Below are positions 41,001 to 53,000 of a DNA stretch of 64,000 bases, in pieces (positions within the stretch are counted from its first letter, which is position 1; each line of letters opens with the position of its first letter). The DNA is from Micrasema longulum (lineage: Eukaryota > Arthropoda > Insecta > Trichoptera > Brachycentridae). The stretch spans positions 1-64,000 of the forward strand of contig JAGVSM010001701.1 in NCBI GenBank assembly GCA_022494885.1, read 5' to 3'. The position numbers and the translations under genes are program-made. The notes under the pieces were generated by a model. It ran no database searches. It was not told where the DNA came from and saw nothing but the letters and a program-made list of their open reading frames with translations.

Positions 41001-44000
41001 TCGCATTACTCAACGTAGGTACCTACGGCCTGTTGTTTTACTGTAGTCTGTAGCTAACTTTATGGTCAATAATCATAGAATGATTTTTATCCATATGGGC
41101 GACTATTAGGTTATTACTCTAAGCCTTAAATACATATTAAACAATGAAATCATAGAAAACTTACAAACAAAAACATTTAATAAATAAAAACTAATCTCCC
41201 TTGAAGAATATGATACAAATACACTTATGTGTATGTAAACACTTTCTTTGATTTTTGTGGCCATTCAAATATTTTAATGTTTCCCTTAAACGGGGTTTGT
41301 CCGATTCAAAGGGTAGCCAACCAGGTTTTTTAAAAAGAGCACTTTAAGCTTTTTATTAATATCACTTAAAAAAAATTTTTGTTAACAAAATTACAAATGT
41401 TTTGTGCATACATAATTAATAATACCTAATTTTTCAAATGAAAGCTCGTGTTTAGAGAGGGAGTTCGTTTTACATTAATGTTTATTTTTTGAAAAATTAA
41501 ATTTCATTTAAATATTGCACAAGATTATACAAAATATACTGCAAAAAAATTGTAAGAACTGTCATGATTGGGGATTATTCATATTTACCAATGATTTAAT
41601 AAAAAGTATTTTGTATTTTTTCAAGCAATACTACAATATGTTATTTTTTATTGAATTAAAAAAAACATGTTTAAATAATTTTATTTGGATACTTAACCTT
41701 TAAAACACGAAAATAAAAATTTTAATTTGCACAAAATGCATATAACGAATTTTTCCCTAAATATTGGGAAACTTTATTTATATGGTATCACTTTTTTTAG
41801 TATGGCACCACAAAGTTTCAACTGTCATTTACATCGCGGACTGTTTCACACTTTTATGATAACTGTTTGAACTATCTCCTTTTCACATTATGTGTATAAC
41901 ATCAAATAATATTTCTATTGCCAATTTTTTAAACATTCTGAATCGTAATTTATTGATGTAAAGACTAATCTTCCTAAACATGCGTCAACTGCGTGTCGCT
42001 ATTTAGTAAAATGTCAAAATTAGACACTTAAACAAAATGGTCAATTACACTGCACCTACTTTGAATTTAGTTTGAGACAATAATTTACACATTTTTTTAT
42101 TTACCTCGATTTTATTTTCCATTCACGCGGCGGTAAAACCGGGGTTATGAAAAACGCAAAAAACGTTAATTGGGGGAATATTGAATGAGAATGTATGGAA
42201 AAAAATGGGACCTAAATATTTCGGTGTAAAAAGCGGGAAAACGTAAAAACGAGGTTTTACTGTATATACATTATATTTTATTTACACTTCATTTTGATTA
42301 TCTAAATCAGATTACTTAAAATAAGATATTATATTCTAAAAGATACACAATTTTCTACTGTACGGAGTTCAGGATAGAGTAATAAACGGAGAAAACCATT
42401 CTACGCTTATTGACCACGAAGTTAGCTACAGATTACAGCAATACAATGGGCTGTAGGTACTCGGGCTGAGAATTGCGAGCCCAAACTGAAACTGTTCATT
42501 ACGCGTTTGTTATTTAACTAAAAGCTAAACTAAAACCAAACAAAAAATTTGGAACACTTTTGTTCTATGCAATAGAACTTAACGGCTTCTCTAGAGAATT
42601 ATTACTACGAGGGTGGGTGTCATTTATTTTTTTGATTAAGATTTAAATGTTTATAAAATAAATACATAATAAAGATTTTACCAGGTCCCGATGAAGTAAC
42701 AGCAGACACCTTGATGATATAAACTGTGTTTTCTTCCAGGTCTTTTGCTATATAACTTGTTGAGCTATTGATGTCGGTTCTGTAATTCAAAATTTCTCAT
42801 GCTACAAAGGATATATTTTTTGTGTCCAGGCGAAATAGGAAATATAAAAACAAACATTTTAAAGTTTATTAATGCTTGTAACTTAATGCATATTGGCATT
42901 ATAATGCCAGTATTTTGTGGTATTTGCTCATTTGACTGTTAAAATATGAGAGGAAAACTGTGGCATTATTATTACCGCAGCGTTCTTCTAGATATTTTAC
43001 TCAATTGATTTCAAAGAATACTCAAGTTTGAGGTATATGTTTCAAAACAAAAATTGTGGAGATATGCGAGTGTGTTCTCGTAAGAAAAAAATGTGTTTAA
43101 ACTTTATTCATAACTCTAAACAAATTTAGACTAACAACAGAGTACTTCTGGGGGCGTGACATGTATATTTTTTGTTACTTTTGCAAATAAAAAAGAGGCA
43201 GACTTTATAGAAGATGGTCAGATATGAAAAAACAGCGGGACCACTATGGATACAACTTACAAGGGACCGATCTAAATGGAGAGTGATGGAAAATAATAAC
43301 AAAAACTATTCACACGTTATCATGTTCATCAAATGTAATACTTCGATAAATTAAAAGTTACTTTTGGAAAGTAGTGTTCCCGCTGATAATGTGCAGACAG
43401 TAGTCCCAGTGCTGCCAGGCCCCAGCGCCCTGCGGGCCCAGACGGTGCGGGGCCCTCCAGGAAACGTAGGCGCGGCGCCGCCCCATGACGCTCTGCAGCC
43501 CCGTGGGGGGGTTGGCCGCCACGGGGATCGGTTGCGAGGACTTAAACGCCACGAGGATCTAAAGAAAACAAAAGCATTTACAGAACAAGCCAAATCATTT
43601 TTGAGAATGTAATGTGGAAGTCGTAGTGATGTAGTAGTGTTGTTGTTGTCTGGGCCCCGATTGCAATGGAAAGTTAACATTTATCTTCAATTTTATCTAC
43701 AGTAAAATTAAGTTTTCTGTATGAAAAGCAGAATATGAATCCAATTTTTTTTTCTAAACATGTTCAATTATAGGTTACCAACGAAGATACTTTAAATCTT
43801 CATGCAAATATACCCATTTTCATAAAAAAATATCGGTTTTTCTTTATAGACAGTCGAAGATAACTCTAATAAAATAAATAAAACAACTTTGTTTTTAACC
43901 ACTAATTTTTATTTTCCACCGACCGGTTTCAAAGCAAACAAGCTTCTTCGTCAAGGTTTACGTAACTGATGATGTGCAGACAGTTTATAGTTTTCAAAAT

Positions 44001-47000
44001 ATTTTTCTAATTCCCTATTATCAAACATTGAACCGGCTTTCTACACTACTAATAATAATAATATAGATGTACATAAATACCTTGTTTTTAAAACTGTCTG
44101 AATATTTGTTAATTATATTCGTTTTTTTAAGTTAGTCTTCTTTGTTTATTCTCAAATGTAATTTTAAAAAAGTATATTGTTAGGTGTCCTCGGCACGGGA
44201 AACCCCAGTGAGGTCACATTATTTTTATTATTAACTATAGTTTGTGAGCAAAAAATATGAATAAATAAATAAAAAAATAAATAAATAATATCGGAACATT
44301 GTTAAAAAATCACAAAAACAAAGTCCATAAATATAATAAATCTGGGATATACCAATAAAATTGTAATGATTGCGATTCAATCTACATTGGAAAAACTAAA
44401 AGAAACTTTAATATACACTTAAGATGAAAGAACAACTTAAGATGCTTAAATAATAATAATTTTTCTGAATTCACAAATCATCTGATAGAAAATAATCATA
44501 ACTTCAATAAAGACACTGGATTAAAAGTACTTCATGTTGAAAATAAAATATTGAAATTAGACAACTTAGAAATTTAAAAAGCGATTCATAATAAGAAAAC
44601 AATAATTAATAACCAAATAAACAATATTTCTTTTAGTATTCTCCTGTCTAACTTCGAAAATAATGATATCAAATTACCACCCGTGAAAGGAAAAAACGAC
44701 TTGATTTATTGGGTCCACGTGTAGTATTTAGTGAACATGGTAAAAATAAAAAGGAATCAATTCATTAGTTACGTAAACCTTGACGAAGAAGCTTGTTTGC
44801 TTTGAAACCGGTCGGTGGAAAATAAAAATTAGCGGTTAAAAACAAAGTTGTTTTATTTATTTTATTATAATGAATAACCACAAAGTTAGCGCTTCAAATA
44901 TAAACTTTATAGAAGATAACTCTGTTAACTTCCCGCTATTGTAATCGGAGCTCTGTTATTATATTTGTGTATGTCAGCATTTTTTATTACGGTTAGGTCA
45001 TCGTCTTGTATCTGTACCAAGAATAAAGTTGTGAGCAGGAAATGGAACCAGAACCCTAAATGAGTGTGTTTGTTTGCTTCCATTTATTAAATTTACCTTA
45101 TTAAAGCTTCCATTCCGATTTGGATAAATATTGTGGAAATAGCTGTCATATCCCTTGTGGTATTCTTCAGAAAGAACATCTTCCCCGTTGATCCAATAAA
45201 ACAGTCCATTTGCAAAAGAAAGGGATTTTACAGCATTAAACATGGCGTTTTGTGTTTTTTCTCTGAAGTCAGTCACCTCACGACTAAAACAAAACACACA
45301 CATTAGAAATCGATAAATTACAATATTCAAGAAAAATTTATTGTGAAAATAAAAAACAAGCGACACTTAACACGTTCGCGGCTATGCCTACTGTAGTCAC
45401 TAAAATCCCTATTATTTATTAAATGACAGCTATAGACGTTAGTCCAAAAGACATTGGTAGTGAAAAGACGGCTATAGCTTATGTGATACTTAAGTATTTA
45501 TATGGTGGGAGGAGATATTGTGTCCCCATAATAAACAATCAGCAACAAAAATATCCCAGTGCGTTAGTCAAACAAGATATACCTCAAACCATCAACTACA
45601 GTCCGATCGGAAGCGAAATATTTCACAAAATAAGAAAGTATGTGTGTCTATATTTGTGAATCCTACGATAAAAAAGTGTCCACCAACGTGTCAAATCCAC
45701 AAATTTGGAATAACCAGTTACCGGTTTCATAACTTTTGTGACATTTAAGACTGGTATCTTTATTATAAAGATAAATCTATTTATATAAAATCAGTAAAGG
45801 TAAAATGTTCGAAATTATGTAATAATAATTTGATTTTATTATTTTAAACTTAAGGACCTTTTTGCATAAGTGTTACCGGGTAAATACACGAGTTTAACTC
45901 AACTACCATTATGAATTAAATGATGAAAGAATACTGCAGAGTTTAATTGACAATGATATTAAGACCAGGCAAAGTTGTTAAAAAAGCCCAAATTATTTCA
46001 ACCTGAACATTTCCACTGAAAACTAAAATGCCCTTACCCTCCTAGAGGCACAGACAGCACAGTGTTGGTTGTCAGATTCGGTACGAGTAGCCTGAAGTTG
46101 ATGTGGTCCACTGTGAAAGCTCCGAGGTTCCGCCCCTCCAATACCAGCTCCGGCTTGATGTCGTGCTTCACTCCGTTGGATATGTCAGCTAAATCTAGTC
46201 GGTACAAGCCACCTCCTGTTCCTTGCTGGACCCAGAATAGATACCTTAAAAATGAGAAAGTAATAGTTAAGTTTTCTATAATTTTCAAAATCTTTGATAA
46301 ACTTTGCTTATGTGTGCTAACAGAATATTTTCGAATATCATCACCTTAATTTAAATACAACGTAAGTCAATATTATTAATTTGAATTCAACGAATACAAA
46401 GTAAATAAAAATGATAACTTTACAGGAGACATTAAAAACTAATACTTTGTTTTTTTAAGTGTTTTATCCAAAGAAATGTAAACTACTGTACTACTTACCG
46501 CAATTTTTTTTTGTTTCTTTTCTGCAACAATTCCTTCAATCAAATGACAGATACAGATGCTATTTTGTATGGTGAAAAAAAATATTCAATCATAATTTCA
46601 AATGCAGAAAAAAATTACCCATGTTGTATTCAAATAAAGGCGGTGATAAAATATACTAACACAAACGAAATTTGTACCTTTACTTGGTTCACCCCAACAG
46701 GTACTAACGAATTAACATAAGATTATTAAACATTCAAACGCACTGTACATAGTATGGTCAAAAATCACTGGTGCTAAAAAAAATGTTGGTTAAAACAACT
46801 GCTAATGTTTTTTGAAAATATTTCAATACAACTCTAATCAATATTCAGAGGATATATTAAATTACTAAAACAAAAATGATTTCATTTTCACATTGCTATA
46901 ACGATAGATATACAAATGGTATAAAATGAAGTAATGTTTTAGTATCCAATAGAAAAAAGAGCATCTCAGAAAAAGCCTAAGATTTACAGAAATGAATTTT

Positions 47001-50000
47001 TGTTAGCATTTGAAATAGTTAGCAAGAAATCCTACAATCTCTTACCCGTTGTAAGGATCCACTTCAATGTGAATCGGCTTCGACAGAAATCCTGCAAAAG
47101 CTACCGTCTGTCCTTTCCCATCAAAATCACTTCTGATAACTTGCCAGCGAACAAAATTGTTCGTGTTTCCTCTCGGAGTGTTGCCATTATTGTGATTTAC
47201 TTCCCCCAGAATGTATAGATGGTTATTCAACCAATCCACTGATAAGTCCAGGGGGTTGTAGGCGATCGTAGACGGAGTCAAAATGGCTGTCGCTTGAGAT
47301 ATTTTAGACAAAGAACTTCTGTAAACTGTTCCACTTGAGTCTGATACGAAAAGCAGGTCTTTTCGAACATCGATGCCCATACCTAAGAAAAAAATTAAAC
47401 CAAATCAGAAATTTCTTATGATATACACAGTCAGCATATTTTTTTCTATTTAGCAGTATAAAGACTTGCCTTGGATAAAATTTGTGGTATTGTAGATCAA
47501 ATTGTTCTCTGCAAAAATGTCCGAAGGTTGTTGTACAATGGTGTGTGGTCCTCCCAATATGAGTATCGGTTGCTGGCTGTCAACAGCTAAGAAGAGGTAC
47601 CGGATTGTTTGATTATTACTTAACTAAAATGATTTAGTATAAAATATTTTGAGGACTTAACCCTCAAAGATTTTACTAATAAACGGAGTTTTTTGAGAAA
47701 GAAATAAAGAAGTCTAGATATTTACATAATGTAAAATTCATATTAATTTATTTTACTTCATTTAATACAAACATTGATTTACTTTACTTTATGAATCTTC
47801 TACATGCATGTGTTAGAAGAAGAATTTATAGGAGAAAAATCTCCTTATTTAGTATGTACTCAATTCTATTAAGGTACCTGTGGGTTGTGCAGATGTGGTC
47901 ACTACAACAGTGGCTTGCGGTCCCACTCCTTCCTCGTTCCTCATGGACACCCCAACTCTATATTTCTTAGACGGTGATAAATTTTGGAACATGTAGAAAA
48001 GGATGTTATCCGATGCTGGCAAGTCCTAAAATAAAATTTTAAGAGTCAAAATATTTTTTTATTTTTTAATTTTAATTTGTTTATTTTTACATACATATAT
48101 TTACATAGAATTTTAATAACAAAAATACACTTTAAAAAAATACATCTTAAAATTAGGCTATGACATAAATTGGAAAAAATGCCCACAAAGACTTCAGCGT
48201 CTGAGCGTGGGCCATTCCTTAATTATTAATAAGTTTATAACATATAAATATGGTATGACATGACCATGAAAAGAAAAGAAAAGAAAAACAAAAGAAAAAC
48301 AAAATTAACATATGCTGATATTACGAAAACAGGATTTATTTGCAGTATACATTTTATTTTTAATTTTAAAATTTTGATTTAAAAAAGGTGTCTATCTGTT
48401 CTTTCCATGCTAATCCAAGATCTCAAACCTACTTTAAACTGTACCAGTGATTTGATGTTTTGTAATTCCTTAGTTAGAAGATTGAAGGATCTTGGACCAA
48501 CATGGAAGGAGTGCCTCTGTGCGAACTTAGTTCTGCATCCTGGAACTGACAGTACACTATCGGATCTATTGCTAATACGATTTAAATTATTACTAAATAA
48601 TTCCTTATTTATGTGAACAAATTTCAGGCATATTACATGCAATAATTTGTGAAATAGTTCAGAAAGCCACAGTCCATCAAAATAGCTGATGAATTAATAG
48701 ATTATTAGGCAACTTTAAATTGTAATTAAACATAATTATGGTTTTTAAATCTCACTAGTAAAATTTATTTAATCACATAATTGTTTTTGTGTGCCACAAC
48801 CGGGCAAAAAGTCTAATTACATTTAAAAAAAACCTTTTTATAAAGAGTAAGATTTACCAATTAACAGAAGGCACTGAACCATCTAAATATCATAAACAAA
48901 CTAATGTAGTTAGCATTGATACTCCAAATATGACCACCTTTAAAGCCGTGTATCCATTTTTCCCCAACTCTTCAATCCTTAAGACATAGGATAGAATCGG
49001 TCCGTTAGGAAAGGGTCCCGGCTCCCATGACAGGGATATTCTGTGCGAGTCGAGAGCCGTGACCCGCAGCTCAATAGGAGCGGAAGTCGGAGGACCCGAT
49101 GGCAAGGTGCTGATGATGACGCTGTGCGCAGACACTATGGGGTCGCTGTGGCGGGCAGACAAAAGCACGGCTACTCGGAACTGGAAAAAGACAATAAGTT
49201 AAGTAAGTGTTACTTGAAAAGAGATACTTCAAATTTCAACATTATTTGGGAGACTATAAAAGGATTTACGTCCAAGATATCACTGGGAACATCGACCATA
49301 CGATGTTCTCATTCTTAATACCGGATGCGGTTCTTCAATGGCTTCTCGGGTTTCTGTTTCTAGCTGTGGTTAAGGCCTTATTTTGTACCCATAACATAGT
49401 AAAACCTGTTAAAAAATTTAGATAAAGTCCTTACCAGCCGCTGTATAGAACACATATTTATACCGAACTTGTGACTACTGACATCTTTAACATAGTCTTA
49501 AGGATGATTTTTTAGCTACTTTTAGTGGATAGAGTGCGGTTTAGATGCTGGTCCTCAACTTCCGATCCTGTTCTCTATTATACTTTGGCATTATGGAGTA
49601 TGGGTTGAGAGTAATGTGATCAGTCTTACGCTTCAGGAGCCGGTAAAGAAACAATGAAACATTGTGGAATAAAACAACTTTTCAAATCAATATTTCATGT
49701 CGATCTTCCCTGGAATCAAACCGGAACCTGAAGTATGGTGGACTTATCTCCACTCGATTGACTTTTTCAGGATTTTTACCCGAGTTGCCATCAAATCGAA
49801 AACATTTGTCTATGGTTCTGGTATTATTTTACACAGATAACGGTAAGTTTTTTCTTTTATTTAATTTGATTCTTTGAAGTGATTTCGTTTGAATAACTAC
49901 ATTATATTTTGATTAATTTCTTCTAAAATATTAAGAAATGGATATTAAAGGCAAAATGATGAAAACATGGTCATCACAGCTGTATAACAAATCCCATATT

Positions 50001-53000
50001 GGATGTACAATATTAGAACTTTTCAAGTTGAATTTCACAACAAAAGCAATGTTGACATTATTTCAATAAATTTTTTCGCACCACAACAGCTTAAGAGGCC
50101 CTCAATAGGGTACAGAATACCGATTTCAAAAAAATCGCTAATTGTCAAATCAATTATTGATCTTACATTACTAGGAGGAGGATTTTCGCCACTGCAAGCA
50201 GGTAGGTAAATTTTGATTCAAAGAATGAATTGTAAAACCTTATATCTGGTGATCTAATTTTTTTCTCTCACCCGATATTTCGTATAGGGTTGCAGATTTT
50301 CCACATGGACCACAGAGCTATGTCCCCATGTCTGGTTGCGACAGTACTGCCAAGCTCCGACCAGCTTCTCATAGCGCCACTGTACCAAGTAACTGAGGTT
50401 AGAGTGACGGGAGCCTTCCCACTCCAGGGCCAGGGAAGTTGCGGTGAGACTATCCGCAACTAAAGCCGGAGCTGGAGGTGTTCCAATTTTCTCTGCAATT
50501 GAAAATAAGAATAATCATCACTACCAATCACACAGCTCTATGATAAAAAACTTACTCCCAGAATGAACTAGTCAATAGCAGTTGTCTACCAATGGAGTAA
50601 TTTTTCAAAGATTTGGCAATATTTGTGATTATGCCGATTTGATGGTTTGTTTAAAATTACATGTTCCCATTTGATGTAAAAATTACAGAATATCTAACAC
50701 ATGTCACAGTTTAACCAAATTAGACTTACTACGCATCCAAGATCTTAGGAAGACTTGACTCAATTTTACTCTACTAGATTATATCTGCCTCAGGATTTCC
50801 GCATAAGTATTTATTTATTTTTGCACCACAACAGGCTAAGAGGCCCAATTTTAGCTGTGAATTAAAGTATGGAGTGCCCAGATTTGAGAAAAATCACATT
50901 TAACTATTGTGATCTCACTGGGAATTGAACCTGGAACCTTAAATGCTCAAGATAAATATCATATCCATTTGATTATTTGGATTTCGAATGAATGGGATAT
51001 TTCTGTAGCAAACAGAACCATTCTTAAAGAAATAACAAAAAAAAAACAACTTCCTCAACAAAAATACACTACCTAGTCCTGCCATAAATACTGTTACACG
51101 AGTTCAAAAATTCATAAAATGTAAACCATAGCAGGTAGAGACCCTTTACCTTTTTTCAGGTAAAGTATCAACCCTTATGCTATTGCTATAATTAGTCAGT
51201 CGTTGAACGTCAACGAGTAAACATGGAGAAAACCGAATCGCTGTAATCGTGTTACACAAAGTTGGGAAGCAGCCGAGAGACATTTTTAGCACCCTAAAAC
51301 TTTTAGGTGTAAGTCGCCAGTTTGTGTATCGAACCATTAATCGGTTCAAGAATATTCAAAAGGCTGAAGACTGACAAAGATCTGGACGTCCTCGAGCTGT
51401 GCCGACTCCAGGAGCTATTAAGGCTGTCAGAAGCAGAATTCATAGAAATCCGCTCCGTAAACAAAAAATCTTGTCTAGGGAGATGAAAATATCAACTCGA
51501 AGTATGTCTCGCATCATCAAATCCGACCTAAAGATAGGGGCTTACCGAAGAAGCACTGGTCATTTGCTTACTCCACCTTTAAGGGACATTAGGAAGACCA
51601 GAGCAAAAAAACTTATTTCACGATACGCGAATAATTTGCATTGCAAAATTCTGTTTGAAAAAGTATTTAACATCGAAGAAAACTTCAACAAGAAAATCAT
51701 CGAGAAGCCGCTCAAGTCATTCCTAAAGTTCGAAGAGGTCATCATCCAGCAGCAGTGATGATTTGGTGGGATGTCTCCTATGAAGGGCTTTCTGAGCTTC
51801 ATTTTTGTGCGCAGGGTGTGAAGACAAGTGCAAAATCGTATCAAGATGACTTTCTAGATAAGGTTATTAAGCCTTTCAATGACACAATGTTCAATTTGAG
51901 ACATTGGATCTTCCAGCAAGATTCTGCTCCAGCTCATAAGGCAAAATCTACCCAGCAATTGCTGGAAAATCAAATACCGGAGTTTATTAGAGCTGAAGAT
52001 TGGCCTTCTGGATGCCCAGATTTAAATCCGCTGGAGTGCAAATTGTGGTCAGTTTTAAAAAAAATAAATTTTAACACTTGGGGCCTTACTTATAAACCTG
52101 GTATAAAGTTACGCCAGGATATAGTGGTAAAATAAGGAAAGGAATACCACATGTATTCTACCACTAATCCTAGGCGTGATTTTGTACCAAGTTTATAAGT
52201 AAGGCCCTTAAAAAACATCATCATCATTCCATCTCCGCAGGGCACTGCATTGGTCCACCAATCGCAGCGTATCTTGATCATTTTTGTTACATGAAGATAA
52301 GATGATCAGTCTTACGCTTCAGGTACAAGTCCAGGGACTATGAAATATGTGCAAAAACACCTTTCATTATAAATATTTCATTTCAACCATGTCGGGAATC
52401 GAGCCCGAGACCTCTTGCATAGTAGGCAAACACGTTGATCACTACACCATGAGGTGGACAATACATAAAGGACATTTGAAAAATGAGAATATCTTTTATT
52501 ATATAAATTCTAATGATACTCTTAATAATGATAATTCAGTGTACGTCACTCTCCAAGCATAAGAGCTAGTCTCTAAAACCATAATATTATACTTAAATAT
52601 GTATTGAAACTGTAACAAATGAATCTTAGTATTAACTAAATATTATACTTATTAAATTAAATAAACAAATATGCACAGCGTGGACACATTGAAATAAAAT
52701 GAAATTGGATTAACAACTATTTTATGAAATCATTATATAAGCATATTATTTTTGGTGAGTTGAAATTGATTAAACGTACCTTTGAGAAGTTGAAAGTAAT
52801 AGTTAAGGGCTCCATTGCATCCCATAACACAATACAATTCTTTGGCTGATAGTACTTCTGTTGTCACATTCTGAATCACATAAAAAAAAAAATATTTAGA
52901 TTTGTGATGACCTTTATTCATAAAATTTAGTTTTACGTAATTTAGATAAAACATCTAAATCTTATTTTATAAATGAAATTGGAAAAAATGTCAAATCATT

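Larger units (their letters stand above)
43861..44880 (+). mobile_element. Penelope-like element relic with inverted terminal repeats
   Basis: From 44341 the plus strand reads SGIYQ, stop, [20 protein letters not shown], then [23 protein letters not shown] and YIG at this spacing plus a CxxC identify the GIY-YIG endonuclease of Penelope-like retroelements. Several in-frame stops show it is dead. Arms of about 90 bp (43878-43968 and 44764-44870) are inverted copies carrying a hammerhead-like motif. No reverse transcriptase remains. Confidence 0.75.

Noticed and set aside
43364..43612. Plus-strand open frame over the GC-rich stretch
   Set aside because: It mirrors sev exon 10, which is in phase with its neighbours and has FN3 features. 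The plus frame has no recognisable domain.
45423..45659. Plus-strand 78-codon open frame
   Set aside because: No recognisable family, lies in a receptor intron and runs into a dispersed repeat, so I do not call it a gene.
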